A stretch of 64,000 nucleotides of DNA from Collinsella sp. (GCA_019419645.1 DXZN01000005.1:1-64000); one strand, 5' to 3'; shown: positions 15,681-25,617, counted from the stretch's first letter. Translations and numbers: made by a program. The notes: a model not told the origin generated them from the sequence alone.

Positions 15681-16511
15681 ATGAAATGTATAATTGAGAA
15701 AAACACCGTGCAGGAGACGCTGATCCTCCCGCTGTATTCCCGGAAGCTGTGTACGGAGTTGTACCCGAACCTTTACAGGGATGAAACAGCGGTTCGTCTG
15801 CTCGACCAGATCGACTACGACTTTTCAGAGGCAGAGAAAAACTCCCGCAGCCTGATACAGCGCTTTGGTGCGCTGGAGGTGGCCACACGGCAGAGTGATC
15901 TTGCTTTCGAGGTGCGGGATTACCTGAAAGGCCACCCCAATGCGGCGGTGGTCAATCTGGGCTGCGGGCTGGACAACACCGGCAGAACCTGCGACAACGG
16001 TAGATGCAAGATCTACAATCTGGACTTCCCGGATGTGATTGCCTTGCGGCAGCAGCTACTGCCCGCCGGGGATCGAGAACAAAATATCCCCTGCGACCTG
16101 AAAGACACCGCATGGTTTAGCAAAATCGATGCCTCCCGCGGGGCGGTGTTCTTTGCCTCCGGGGTGTTCTATTACTTTCTGACCCAGCAGGTCCGGGAAC
16201 TGGTGCGGGGGATGGCGGACGCTTTCCCCGGCAGTGTGCTGGTCTTTGATGCTGCCAATCGGACGGCGGTAAAGATGATCGCAAAAACATGGCTTAAGAC
16301 TGCAAAAATCAAGGATGTGGGGGCATATTTTGCGGTTTCGGATGCCGCCAAGGAAATCGGCACGTGGGACAGCCGTCTGCAGGTCACAAGTCGCGGCTAT
16401 ATGCTGGGCTACAACGATTTGAGAGACTCTTCTGTCAGCTGCTTTTTCCGGTTTCTCGCAAGGGTCGGTGACAACGGGATGAAAATGCAAATCGTGAAAA
16501 TAAGATTTTGA
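15681..16511 (+). CDS. SAM-dependent methyltransferase 3 (leucine carboxyl methyltransferase-like)
   Basis: 276 aa. The arrangement AVVNLGCGLDNTGRT (~93-107), YNLDFPDVIALRQQL (acidic strand 2) and GAVFFASGVFYYFLTQQVREL is that of the LCM/Tcmp family (PF04072-like), which methylates carboxyl or hydroxyl groups of small molecules or proteins. Together with the two preceding enzymes it resembles metabolite-modifying islands in gut Clostridia and was probably transferred. It is followed by the remnant of another gene and a strong bidirectional terminator. Confidence 0.78.
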   Translation: MKCIIEKNTVQETLILPLYSRKLCTELYPNLYRDETAVRLLDQIDYDFSEAEKNSRSLIQRFGALEVATRQSDLAFEVRDYLKGHPNAAVVNLGCGLDNTGRTCDNGRCKIYNLDFPDVIALRQQLLPAGDREQNIPCDLKDTAWFSKIDASRGAVFFASGVFYYFLTQQVRELVRGMADAFPGSVLVFDAANRTAVKMIAKTWLKTAKIKDVGAYFAVSDAAKEIGTWDSRLQVTSRGYMLGYNDLRDSSVSCFFRFLARVGDNGMKMQIVKIRF

Positions 16512-16590
16512 GAGGCGAAAACGAAGCGCATTCACTTTGACGTCGAAGAAGACGGCTTTTACGGCGCATATTGGGCGTGCAAGGACACGC
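16512..16590 (+). pseudogene. Remnant of an alpha/beta-hydrolase (acyl-CoA thioester hydrolase/BAAT-like) N-terminus
   Basis: Immediately after the methyltransferase 3 stop the frame reads TKRIHFDVEEDGFYGAYW, then WACKD. This resembles the start of BAAT-like hydrolases as I remember them, with ACG where a start ATG would stand. The similarity ends before the hairpin at 16598. It suggests that the island once continued and was cut off during integration next to guaA. Short, so tentative. Confidence 0.4.
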
Positions 16591-16597
16591 ATACAGC

Positions 16598-16631
16598 AGC
16601 GGGCACGGATTCAATTGAAACCGTGCCCGCT
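16598..16631. terminator. Bidirectional terminator between methyltransferase island and guaA
   Basis: Perfect 11-bp arms AGCGGGCACGG / CCGTGCCCGCT around ATTCAATTGAAA. TATTATTTTAT follows on the plus side. It serves the convergent guaA gene and the plus-strand operon. Confidence 0.75.
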
Positions 16632-16665
16632 ATCTGATACTATATTATTTTATCGAACGTATGTT

Positions 16666-18264
16666 CTATTCCCACTCAATCGTCGCGGGCGGCTTGGACG
16701 TGATGTCGTAGCACACGCGGTTGGCGCCGGGAACCTCGGCCACGATGCGGCCGGAGATGCGGGCCAGGACGTCGTAGGGCAGCTTGGCCCAGTCGGCGGT
16801 CATGGCATCGCTGGACTCGACGGCACGCAGGATAATTGGGCGCTGGTAGGTGCGCTCGTCGCCCATAACGCCGACGGACTTAATGTCGGGCAGGACGGCG
16901 AAATACTGCCAGCAGCTATGCTCGGAGTTGCGCTCGCCGGTCTGCTCAAACAGACGCTGGTTATAGGCGTCGAGCTCCTCGCGCACGATGGCGTCGGCAT
17001 TCTTGAGGATCTCGAGCTTCTCCTTGTCGACCGCACCGATGATGCGGATGGCCAGACCCGGGCCCGGGAAAGGCTGGCGGAACACGATATGACCCGGCAG
17101 ACCGAGCGCCAGACCAAGCGCGCGGACCTCGTCCTTAAAGAAGTGGTCGAGCGGCTCAATAAGGTCGAAGTGCACGCCCTCGGGGAACGGGATCAGATTG
17201 TGATGGCTCTTGATGGTAGCCGTCTTGCCGCCCGTCTTGCGAGCGCCGGACTCAATGATGTCGGGGTAGATGGTGCCCTGAGCCAAGTACTTGACCGGCT
17301 TGCCATCGGTCTCGAGCTGCTGCGCCACGGCGAAGAACTCTTTCCAGAACTGCGTACCGATGATGCGGCGCTTCTCCTCGGGCTCGGTCACGCCGGCCAG
17401 AAGCTCGGCATAACGGTCCTCGGCGTGGACGTGGATAAAGTCGACGTCAAACTGCTTGGTGAAGACCTCCTCCACCTGCTCGGGCTCGCCCTTGCGCAGC
17501 AGGCCGTGGTTGATGAACACGCAGGTCATCTGCTTGCCCACGGCGCGAGCGCCCAGCGCAGCCACGACGGAGGAGTCGACGCCGCCGGACAGGGCCAGAA
17601 TCACGCGGTCGTCGCCGACCTTCTCGCGGAACTCGGCTGTCATGGTCTCGACCAGGTTATCCATGCTCCAGTTGGGCTCCAGGCCGCAGATCTCAAACAG
17701 AAAGTTGCTCAGCAGCTGCTGACCGTACTCGGAGTGCTTGACCTCGGGGTGGAACTGCGTGGTGAAGATCTTGCGCTCGACGCACTCCATGGCGGCAACC
17801 GGGCACACGTCGGTGCTGGCGGTAACGGTAAAGCCCTCGGGCACCTCGGACACGGCGTCGCGGTGGCTCATCCACACGGTCTGCTCCATAGGCGTGGAGT
17901 TAAAGAGCTTGGCGCCGGCCGTACGCGTGATGGTGGCGCGGCCGTATTCGCCCACCTCGGAGTGACCGACCTTGCCGCCGAGCGTCACGGCCGTGATCTG
18001 ATGGCCGTAGCAAAAGCCCAGAACGGGAAGGCCCAGGTCAAAGATGGCGGGATCGATGGACGGAGCGTCCTCGGCATACACAGAAGCCGGGCCGCCAGAG
18101 AGGATGAGCGCAGAGGCGTTCATTTCGCGAATCTCATCGGCCGAGATGTCGCAGGGAACGATCTCGGAATACACGTTGAGGTCGCGGACGCGACGGGCAA
18201 TGAGCTGACCGTACTGCGCACCAAAGTCGAGTACGAGGACCTTTGCGGAAGCCTTTTGATCCAT
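16666..18264 (-). CDS. guaA: GMP synthase (glutamine-hydrolysing)
   Basis: 532 aa, the usual full length. It converts XMP to GMP with ATP and glutamine. The class I glutamine amidotransferase domain carries the nucleophile Cys85 in GFCYGHQ and the His172/Glu174 pair in FHPEV. The ATP-pyrophosphatase P-loop is SGGVDSS (226-232). The C-terminal dimerisation domain (EHSCWQYFAVLPDIKSVGVM, then VCYDITSKPPATIEWE at the end) is intact. AGAGGGGG precedes ATG. I see no purine riboswitch in the 130-bp leader. It is a single-gene unit. Confidence 0.97.
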   Translation of the reverse strand: MDQKASAKVLVLDFGAQYGQLIARRVRDLNVYSEIVPCDISADEIREMNASALILSGGPASVYAEDAPSIDPAIFDLGLPVLGFCYGHQITAVTLGGKVGHSEVGEYGRATITRTAGAKLFNSTPMEQTVWMSHRDAVSEVPEGFTVTASTDVCPVAAMECVERKIFTTQFHPEVKHSEYGQQLLSNFLFEICGLEPNWSMDNLVETMTAEFREKVGDDRVILALSGGVDSSVVAALGARAVGKQMTCVFINHGLLRKGEPEQVEEVFTKQFDVDFIHVHAEDRYAELLAGVTEPEEKRRIIGTQFWKEFFAVAQQLETDGKPVKYLAQGTIYPDIIESGARKTGGKTATIKSHHNLIPFPEGVHFDLIEPLDHFFKDEVRALGLALGLPGHIVFRQPFPGPGLAIRIIGAVDKEKLEILKNADAIVREELDAYNQRLFEQTGERNSEHSCWQYFAVLPDIKSVGVMGDERTYQRPIILRAVESSDAMTADWAKLPYDVLARISGRIVAEVPGANRVCYDITSKPPATIEWE

Positions 18265-18530
18265 GGTTTCCCCCTCTTGTTGGCGGGGAGCCTGTGCCCA
18301 CCCGCGCGAATAAACGAAAACAGCTTACATAGTGTACACGTTATATGGGGTTTCTCGTCCCTCGCAGCCATCAGCGCACGGCAAACGCACGACCGGGGCC
18401 TATTTGACGGCAATTGAAGTGTTACCAAACGTTACAGATGATGTAATACGTTTGAACATTGGACGCCCTGTGCCACAATACTGCCGAACGACTCCGCCTC
18501 TGCGGCGGCAAATACGATAGGAATACCAGC

Positions 18531-19544
18531 ATGAAGCGCATCCTTCTCATCGCCACGGGCGGCACCATCGCATCGACCGAGGACGGCAACGGCCTCTCCC
18601 CCGCCCTGACCGGTGAGGAGCTCGCCCAGAGCGTCCCCGAGATCTCGGGCCTCTGCGAGCTCGACGTCGTGCAGCCCATGAACATCGACAGCACCAATAT
18701 GCGTCCGAGCGACTGGATGCGTATCCGCGACGTCATCGTCGAGGGTTATGCCGACCACGACGGCTTCGTGATTCTGCACGGCACCGACACCATGAGCTAC
18801 ACCGCGGCGGCGCTTTCCTATCTGATTCAGGACAGCCCCAAGCCCATCGTACTCACCGGCTCGCAAAAGCCCATGGGCAATCCCTTTACCGACGCCAAGC
18901 TCAACCTGTACCAGAGCCTGCTCTATGCGCTCGACGAGCATTCGCACGACGTCTCGATTGTCTTTGGCGGCGTAGCCATTGCCGGCACGCGCGCCCGCAA
19001 GCAGCGCACCATGAGCTTTAACGCGTTCATTAGCGTCAACTATCCGCCCATTGCCTATATCCGCAACGACCGCATCGTTCGCAACGGACTCCACGGCACT
19101 CACCAGGACGAGAACCCGGTTCGCTTCTACGACAGCATCGACCCGCGCGTATTTGTCCTTAAGCTGACACCCGGCGTGAACCCGGGTATCCTGGACGCTC
19201 TTGCCGATAGCTACGACGCTGTGATTCTGGAGACCTTTGGCATTGGCGGTATCCCCGAGTTTGGTGAGTCGGGCGAGTCGTTCCAAGAGGCAATTTTCCG
19301 CTGGGTCGATTCGGGTCGCACTGTCGTTATGACCACGCAGGTCCCCGAAGAGGGCCTTGACCTGGGTGTTTATGAGGTCGGCCGTGCCTACGCCGATCAT
19401 CCGGGCATTTTGCGCGGCGACGACATGACCACCGAGACGCTCGTGGCCAAAACCATGTGGGCACTCGGCCAGTCACGTGATGCGGCCGAGATTCAGCGCC
19501 TGTTCTACAGCCAAGTCAACCACGACCGCATCCCGATGGCGTAA
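18531..19544 (+). CDS. ansA: L-asparaginase, type I-like
   Basis: 337 aa. I start at 18531 (AGGAA upstream). It hydrolyses asparagine to aspartate and ammonia. The first catalytic threonine lies in ATGGTIAS near residue 12, and the second active-site block is HGTDTMSYTA (~residue 84). LTGSQKP and NAFISVNYPP follow the cytosolic AnsA pattern, and there is no signal peptide. The gene is divergent from guaA with ~265 bp between and is transcribed alone. Confidence 0.93.
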   Translation: MKRILLIATGGTIASTEDGNGLSPALTGEELAQSVPEISGLCELDVVQPMNIDSTNMRPSDWMRIRDVIVEGYADHDGFVILHGTDTMSYTAAALSYLIQDSPKPIVLTGSQKPMGNPFTDAKLNLYQSLLYALDEHSHDVSIVFGGVAIAGTRARKQRTMSFNAFISVNYPPIAYIRNDRIVRNGLHGTHQDENPVRFYDSIDPRVFVLKLTPGVNPGILDALADSYDAVILETFGIGGIPEFGESGESFQEAIFRWVDSGRTVVMTTQVPEEGLDLGVYEVGRAYADHPGILRGDDMTTETLVAKTMWALGQSRDAAEIQRLFYSQVNHDRIPMA

Positions 19545-19566
19545 TTCAGTTGTCGACGGGTATCCC

Positions 19567-19785
19567 CTATTCGATCCCCTCGAGAAGCTCTGACACCGTC
19601 ATGCCGAGTGCGGGCGCGATCTTAAATAGAACCTTGAGCGTGAAATTTGCCGTCCCATCTTCGATTCGGTCGAGGTAGGGTCGGCTGATTCCTGTCGCCA
19701 CACAAAAATCAACCTTGGAGATACCAAGGTCCCTGCGTGTCTCTTCGACCCGCCTGCCAAGAATCTGTTTCGCACGTTCGTCCAT
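19567..19785 (-). CDS. Small XRE-family helix-turn-helix regulator
   Basis: 72 aa, a single lambda-repressor-like HTH with no extra domain: LGISKVDFCVATGISRPYLDRIEDG, then LFKIAPALGMTVSELLEGIE. It is divergent from an unknown gene at 19862. The 76-bp gap holds a perfect 26-bp palindrome (19814-19839), almost certainly its operator, so autoregulation plus control of the neighbour is likely. Confidence 0.85.
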   Translation of the reverse strand: MDERAKQILGRRVEETRRDLGISKVDFCVATGISRPYLDRIEDGTANFTLKVLFKIAPALGMTVSELLEGIE

Positions 19786-19813
19786 GCAGCCGAGTTTGAA
19801 ATGGAGCTGAACA

Positions 19814-19839
19814 AAAACGTAAACTATAGTTTACGTTTT
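19814..19839. promoter_or_regulatory. Perfect 26-bp palindromic operator
   Basis: Each half-site is AAAACGTAAACTA, and its exact reverse complement follows without spacer. The central TATAGT could serve as a -10 element, so binding would occlude polymerase. It sits 28 bp from the XRE start and 22 bp from the divergent gene start. Confidence 0.7.
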
Positions 19840-19861
19840 GCCGAATACACAGGAGTTTTCT

Positions 19862-20251
19862 ATGTCGGGTTCTTCGGTCCGCATGTACCGAGCCACGCTT
19901 CGCACAAACAGCGCACCGCCCAAGCTCGTCGTCGTTGAAGCCGAATGCCTTTCGCCCGATGAGCGCACAGCATTTGCATTACTATCAAGTCGCGTCGCCG
20001 CCGTTCTGGTCCCTTGCCCGGCGCAAGGCGAACTTGCCATCCAATGCCAAGCGCACAGCTGCTCGCTCAATCAGGCTGCCGTAATCGCAACCAGCCAACG
20101 CGGCCTGCCGCTCCTTTTAGAAGCCGGTATCGCACTCGCCCTCCGCGGCTCCGGATACGAAAACGAGGCCGCCGCCGATATGGTCTTTAAACCACGATCG
20201 AGCGGCGGCCTCGCAGCAGCCATTGAATATGCGTGCAGGCTCGTTGCCTAA
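19862..20251 (+). CDS. Unknown small protein under probable XRE control
   Basis: 129 aa from ATG 19862 (AGGAG seven nt upstream). I do not recognise the family. The sequence is alanine-rich and soluble-looking, with alternating hydrophobic strands and helices: KLVVVEAECLSPDERTAF, RVAAVLVPCP, LPLLLEAGIALALRG, then a C-terminal GGLAAAIEYACRL helix. The layout suggests a small alpha/beta fold. Two isolated cysteines (PCP, QAHSC) are not a metal motif. Pairing with a tiny HTH across a perfect palindrome suggests a dedicated regulator-effector unit; a toxin/antitoxin reading is possible but unsupported. Confidence 0.6.
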   Translation: MSGSSVRMYRATLRTNSAPPKLVVVEAECLSPDERTAFALLSSRVAAVLVPCPAQGELAIQCQAHSCSLNQAAVIATSQRGLPLLLEAGIALALRGSGYENEAAADMVFKPRSSGGLAAAIEYACRLVA

Positions 20252-20260
20252 AAGGACAGG

Positions 20261-20644
20261 CTAGAAACCAAAGCCAAAGCCTGTTCCGGTAATAGCCGAG
20301 TACATAAAGTAGACGTTGATTACGTTGAGGAACACACCCGTGATGCAGCCGTTTCGCAGGTAGCGCTCGCACACGATGCGCGCCATGGCGGCGGAGTCAT
20401 CATTGTTTTTAGCCTGACGTCCTGCCGTAAAGTACGTCGCCACGCTCAGCAGCAGGTTGAGCACCGGCAGTGCCAGCAGCTCGTAGCTCTTGCCCCAGCG
20501 CGTCACCTCACCGGCCGCGTTAAACTTCGTTGCCACCTCGGGACCAATGTTGGGGATAACACACGCTGCAACCACCAGCGGAATCACCGCAAGTACGAGC
20601 AACGCAATACCCATGTAGCCAGCTTTTTTGCCATATTTAAACAT
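20261..20644 (-). CDS. Small DUF1648-like membrane protein
   Basis: 127 aa. The first transmembrane segment is MGIALLVLAVIPLVVAACVI (residues ~11-30), followed by the extracytoplasmic word KFNAAGEVTRWGKSYELLALP. That word matches the P...HFNxxGxxxxWGxK signature of the DUF1648/SdpI N-terminal domain. A second segment covers LLALPVLNLLLSVATYFTA, and a third NGCITGVFLNVINVYFMYS. SdpI relatives confer immunity to toxic peptides, but the N-terminal domain alone has no assigned function. It ends GFGFGF. It lies just downstream of ychF (11 bp) in the same direction. Confidence 0.65.
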   Translation of the reverse strand: MFKYGKKAGYMGIALLVLAVIPLVVAACVIPNIGPEVATKFNAAGEVTRWGKSYELLALPVLNLLLSVATYFTAGRQAKNNDDSAAMARIVCERYLRNGCITGVFLNVINVYFMYSAITGTGFGFGF

Positions 20645-20655
20645 ATGCGTCGTCC

Positions 20656-21732
<1,077 letters not shown>

Positions 21733-21846
21733 GACAGCTCCTTTTGATACAGGTACTTCAAACTGCATAAGTATAGCGCCGCCGCAGCATCCAGGCGAAC
21801 CCGGACGCCACGGCGGCGCAAATGAAGCAGAGATAGGGGTCGCTGA

Positions 21847-23100
21847 CTAGTCTGCGAGCTTTTCCACCTGATCGAGCATCTTATCGAGCTTGGCCTTTGC
21901 CTCGGCCTTGACCTTCTCGGCCTCCTCGTGAGCCTTCGCCTTCTGGGCGGCCTTTTCCTCGGCCTCGGGATCGGCGACGACCAGATTGGACGCATCGTGT
22001 TCGACCAGCTTGAGCGCATGTTCGGGACAAACCTTGACGCAGGCTCCGCAACCCAAACAATACGTGGACTCCAGTGCAAAGCGACCGCTTCCCACCAAAT
22101 CGCAGGCGGACGTGGGACACGCGTTAACGCACTCGCCGCACGACGTGCACTTGTCAAAATCGCACTCCGGCGTGCTCACCTGCATGTTCTGGGCAAGCTC
22201 GGGGTGGTTTTGCAGCGTCGAGAGCACCAGCTGGCGCCCATGGGTGAGCGAACGGCGACGCTTGGTCGTCGTGGTGCCGCACATGGTGTTGAGCGTGCGC
22301 TCCAGCTGGGTGATCTGATGGCGATGGGCTTTGAGCTTCTGCGTCACCGAAGCCAGTGCCGCCGTCGCCGGATTGAGTTTGGTCACGGTCAGGCCCGTGG
22401 TACGGGCGATCTTTTCCATGTATTCCTTGCGCTCGTACTCGCGGCGCTTATGGCATTTGAGGCTCTTGGGGTCGACCTCCAGGCCCATACCCGTACCAGC
22501 CCATTCCTCGGCCTTCGCAATCGCCTCGCCCAGCATGTCCTCGCCACCGGTGTTGCGGCATTTATCGCACACGCCCAGCGGCAGATACACACTCACGTTG
22601 GGATAGTCGGCCAGCACCGAGAACCAGGTCTCGGCTGTAATATCGCCCACGCAGGCAACGACGACCTCGTTCTCGCGCGGCATGCGCTTAAGGGCGCGCG
22701 TGCAGGTAACGTAGGCGGTCTCGTGACTTGTAGCCGCCGAGACAATGTCGTCATACAGGTTTTTGGGCGCCAGGCGCGGCGAGATGATCGCCTCAGTCGG
22801 ACAGGCAGCGGCGCACAGGCCACACTTGCGACAGGAATCGAGGATCTCGATGGCATCTTCCTCGACCTCGATGGCGTTGACCGGGCACACGTCCATGCAC
22901 GCGGTGCAGCCACTCTTTTCGTTTTTGCAGGTCAAGCACGGAATGGTGTTGCCGCGCGGACGCTCCTTGTAGTCAGCAGGATTCCACTGCGGCGCCGACG
23001 GATCGAGCGCATCGGTCACACCGCCAAGCGGGTTTTTAAGAAAGTCGAAACCCTTGCTGATCTCGATAATGTCATCAAACAGATCGTGTTCCTGCGCCAT
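21847..23100 (-). CDS. Multi-cluster 4Fe-4S ferredoxin-type protein
   Basis: 417 aa from 23100 (GGGAGGGG upstream). Four ferredoxin-like CxxC motifs occur in two pairs. The N-terminal pair is GCTACMDVCP and SCRKCGLCAAACP (residues ~75-115), and the C-terminal pair is CTSCGECVNACP and CLGCGACVKVCP (~320-370). Between them a ~180-residue domain holds CDKCRNTGGED and KCHKRREYERKEYME. The tail is an Ala/Lys/Glu-rich helix. It probably carries electrons in anaerobic metabolism. Coriobacteria encode many such proteins; partner enzyme not evident. Confidence 0.8.
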   Translation of the reverse strand: MAQEHDLFDDIIEISKGFDFLKNPLGGVTDALDPSAPQWNPADYKERPRGNTIPCLTCKNEKSGCTACMDVCPVNAIEVEEDAIEILDSCRKCGLCAAACPTEAIISPRLAPKNLYDDIVSAATSHETAYVTCTRALKRMPRENEVVVACVGDITAETWFSVLADYPNVSVYLPLGVCDKCRNTGGEDMLGEAIAKAEEWAGTGMGLEVDPKSLKCHKRREYERKEYMEKIARTTGLTVTKLNPATAALASVTQKLKAHRHQITQLERTLNTMCGTTTTKRRRSLTHGRQLVLSTLQNHPELAQNMQVSTPECDFDKCTSCGECVNACPTSACDLVGSGRFALESTYCLGCGACVKVCPEHALKLVEHDASNLVVADPEAEEKAAQKAKAHEEAEKVKAEAKAKLDKMLDQVEKLAD

Positions 23101-23251
23101 GCGCGGCCCCTCCCTGAGCAGTGCAAACAAGCAAGAGATAATGATACGCCATCGGCCCACGCCTCGGGCAAATTACACGCGGAGCATCTTTGCGGCAAAT
23201 AGCCCATGGCCTATCGCCGTCTCGATTGCACAAGATCAATCAAGCGCCAAA

Positions 23252-24319
23252 CTATGCCTCGCGCATGAGCTCGGCGAGCTTTTGCCTGGTTACCTTTGTC
23301 TGCTCGTTGGCCATATTGCATTCGTTTCTAAAGGCCGCATCTGCAACGCTCATCAGGTCGGCATCGGAAATCTCGTCAAGGCCCAGTTCCTCGAGCGTCG
23401 TCGGCAGACCGACGCGCTGGCAAAACTCGAGCACCTGATCAAGCTCGGGCGCACACTCCAGGCGCAGCTGCACCACCAGACCAAATGCCACGGCCTCACC
23501 ATGCATGGCCTTGCACTCGGGCAGAATCGTCAGGCCGTTGGCGATGGCATGGGCAAGCGCTAGGCCACCGCTCTCAAAGCCAACACCCGAGAGCAGAATA
23601 TTGCACTCGATCAGGCGCTCAACCGCCGGCGATATACGGCCCTTTTTGAGATCGCGCTTGGCAGCGACGCCGCACTCCATAAGCGTGTCATAGCAGGCAC
23701 GAGCCGCAACCAAGGCCAAGTGTCCCGGCGCGCCACCGTGCTCGTTGGCGCCATGCGCCGCGGCGCACGAACGCGCCTCGAAGTACGTTGCCAGCGCATC
23801 GCCCATACCAGCGACCGTCATACGCAGCGGGGCTGCCGCGAGCACGTTGGTATCGACCACAACTAGGTCTGGATTCTTCTCGAGCATCAGGTAGCGGTCG
23901 AACGACCCATCCTCGTGATACAACACCGAAATCGCGCTGCACGGACCGTCCATCGAAGCCGCCGTGGGGCATACGCACAACGGCAACTCGGCATAAAACG
24001 CAACGGCCTTGGCGATATCGAGCATCTTGCCGCCGCCAATACCCACCACCATGTCGCAATACTCGGCCTGGGCTTCCTTAGCCATTTCGACAACGGCCTC
24101 TTCCGTACACGGACCGTCATAAATCTTAAAGAACGGCTCGCTTAGATCTTCGTCCAGAAATCCATCGACGATCTGCCTGCACAGCCGATCCTCGGTGCCC
24201 CGGTCAAACAAGACATAGGCAGCGCAGCCCAACCATGACAAATACTTGCCTTGACGCGACAGTTCGCCCGGCCCCTGAACATACCGGCCGGGACCGCCGT
24301 AAACCACAGGAAGCGCCAT
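23252..24319 (-). CDS. GldA-like zinc-dependent polyol dehydrogenase, divergent paralogue
   Basis: 355 aa. NAD site GIGGGKMLDIAKAVAF (~95-110). The zinc-ligand regions are MTVAGMGDALATYFEA, LALAHAIANGL and MHGEAVAFG. Compared with the neighbour at 24433, the AHAIHNG word is AHAIANG and HGEK is HGEA, but the metal His residues of both motifs remain. The N-terminus MALPVVYGGPGRYVQGPGEL is typical of glycerol dehydrogenase. It probably oxidises or reduces a small polyol or ketone different from glycerol. Confidence 0.82.
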   Translation of the reverse strand: MALPVVYGGPGRYVQGPGELSRQGKYLSWLGCAAYVLFDRGTEDRLCRQIVDGFLDEDLSEPFFKIYDGPCTEEAVVEMAKEAQAEYCDMVVGIGGGKMLDIAKAVAFYAELPLCVCPTAASMDGPCSAISVLYHEDGSFDRYLMLEKNPDLVVVDTNVLAAAPLRMTVAGMGDALATYFEARSCAAAHGANEHGGAPGHLALVAARACYDTLMECGVAAKRDLKKGRISPAVERLIECNILLSGVGFESGGLALAHAIANGLTILPECKAMHGEAVAFGLVVQLRLECAPELDQVLEFCQRVGLPTTLEELGLDEISDADLMSVADAAFRNECNMANEQTKVTRQKLAELMREA

Positions 24320-24351
24320 ACGAGAATCCGCCCTTCATCAAACAACGATTG

Positions 24352-24380
24352 GTGCAAAGTAACCTGACCCCTTTGCACCA
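24352..24380. repeat. Hairpin with CTTTGCACC arms
   Basis: Arms GGTGCAAAG / CTTTGCACC around TAACCTGACCC, in the 110-bp gap between the two glycerol dehydrogenase genes. One of several window hairpins with an AAAGG/CCTTT-like base (see 31692, 56027, 60794). Confidence 0.6.
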
Positions 24381-24388
24381 TAGCAAAA

Positions 24389-24421
24389 AGGGGCAAAGCC
24401 ATCTGTTGGCTTTGCCCCTTC
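24389..24421 (-). terminator. Rho-independent terminator of gldA
   Basis: 13-bp perfect arms AAGGGGCAAAGCC / GGCTTTGCCCCTT with a 7-nt loop. On the minus strand a TTTTTGC run follows. It lies 12 bp after the gldA stop. Confidence 0.85.
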
Positions 24422-24432
24422 CTTAGCTTGAT

Positions 24433-25533
24433 TTACTCATCCATGAGATAGTAGTGACCCAGTGCGTCGGCACCCAGAATGGCGTTTGCAACCATCTCGG
24501 GCGTCACCTCAAACGGCATGTTGCACATGGTGTCATCGGGTGCGCAGGCGGCCTCGGCAACAATCATGGCCTGCTCGCGCGTAAGCTCGGCAACGCCAAG
24601 TTCCTTCATCGTGACCGGCAGGCCCAGCTCAATGCAGAAGCCCAAGACTTCCTCGAGTTTCTCAGTCGGAGCATCCTCGAGTACCAGCTGGACGATAGTG
24701 CCAAAGGCGACCTTCTCGCCGTGATACATGCCGTGGCACTCGGGCAGCATCGTCAGGCCATTGTGGATGGCATGAGCAGCAGCAAGGCCCGAGCTCTCAA
24801 AGCCGATGCCGGAGAGCAGCGTGTTTGCCTCGATGATATGCTCGACGGCAGGCGTGAGCGCACCCTTCTCCAGCGCGACCTTGGCCTTGACGCCATCGGC
24901 CATAAGCGTCTCGTAGCAGAGCTTGGCAAGTGCCAGACCAGCCATACCGCCCTTGCCGCCAGCGCAAGTGCCGCCGTCGGCATCGTGCGTCGCCTGGGCC
25001 TCAAAGTAGGTTGCGAGCGCATCGCCCATACCGGAAACCGTCAGGCGCACCGGGCTCGCCGCGATAACCGTCGTATCCATCAGGACGATGTTGGGGTTTG
25101 CCTTAAGGAAGAGATATTTATCGAACTGGCCGTCGTCGGTGTAGAGCACCGAAAGCGCCGAGCACGGTGCATCGGTCGAGGCGATGGTGGGGCAAATGAT
25201 AACCGGGGACTCCAGGTAATAGGCGACGGCCTTCGCGGTGTCGAGGATCTTACCGCCACCGACGCCGACGATGATGTCGCAACCGTTGTCGCGCGCGAGC
25301 GCAACCAGACGATCGACCTCGCCCTTGGAGCACTCGCCGTTAAAGTCCTCAAACAGCAGCTCGGCCTTAGCCTCGGCAAAGCCGCCCTCGATCTTGGCGC
25401 CGACGCGCTTCTTGCCCGAAGGCGTCACGATGACGAGGGCCTTAGCGCCGAGCGGCTCGACATAGGAGCCGAGCTTGGCCAGCTCGTCCGGGCCCTGGAT
25501 GTACTTGCTGGGGCTATTGAAGATTGCAGCCAT
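24433..25533 (-). CDS. gldA: Glycerol dehydrogenase
   Basis: 366 aa. It is an NAD-dependent, zinc-containing enzyme interconverting glycerol and dihydroxyacetone. The NAD loop is VGVGGGKILDTAKAV, followed by CPTIASTDAPCSALSV. The zinc ligands are the Asp in SGMGDALATYFEA, the His in AAHAIHNGLT and the His in YHGEKVAFG. Length and motif order are standard. Terminators lie on both sides (25565 upstream, 24389 downstream), so it is an independent unit beside a paralogue and an Fe-ADH. Together these point to glycerol/diol fermentation. Confidence 0.92.
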   Translation of the reverse strand: MAAIFNSPSKYIQGPDELAKLGSYVEPLGAKALVIVTPSGKKRVGAKIEGGFAEAKAELLFEDFNGECSKGEVDRLVALARDNGCDIIVGVGGGKILDTAKAVAYYLESPVIICPTIASTDAPCSALSVLYTDDGQFDKYLFLKANPNIVLMDTTVIAASPVRLTVSGMGDALATYFEAQATHDADGGTCAGGKGGMAGLALAKLCYETLMADGVKAKVALEKGALTPAVEHIIEANTLLSGIGFESSGLAAAHAIHNGLTMLPECHGMYHGEKVAFGTIVQLVLEDAPTEKLEEVLGFCIELGLPVTMKELGVAELTREQAMIVAEAACAPDDTMCNMPFEVTPEMVANAILGADALGHYYLMDE

Positions 25534-25564
25534 TTTTATCTCATTCTCTAATAATTAAAAAGAA

Positions 25565-25596
25565 AGGGGCTCCGTACGGATACGTGCGGAGCCCCT
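25565..25596 (-). terminator. Rho-independent terminator of the iron alcohol dehydrogenase
   Basis: Arms AGGGGCTCCGTACG / CGTGCGGAGCCCCT (one G-T type mismatch) and loop GATA. On the minus strand a TTTCTTTTTAA run follows. Confidence 0.85.
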
Positions 25597-25617
25597 CGTT
25601 ACGATAACAAGAGTCGA

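Noticed and set aside
18265..18400. Purine riboswitch upstream of guaA
   Set aside because: I could not find the conserved P1 or loop words of the guanine aptamer in the leader.
16537..18417. Long plus-strand frame antisense to guaA, and similar long frames antisense to ychF, glnN, metH, glmM and gatB
   Set aside because: These are by-products of GC-rich codon use in the real genes; they lack ribosome sites and known domains.
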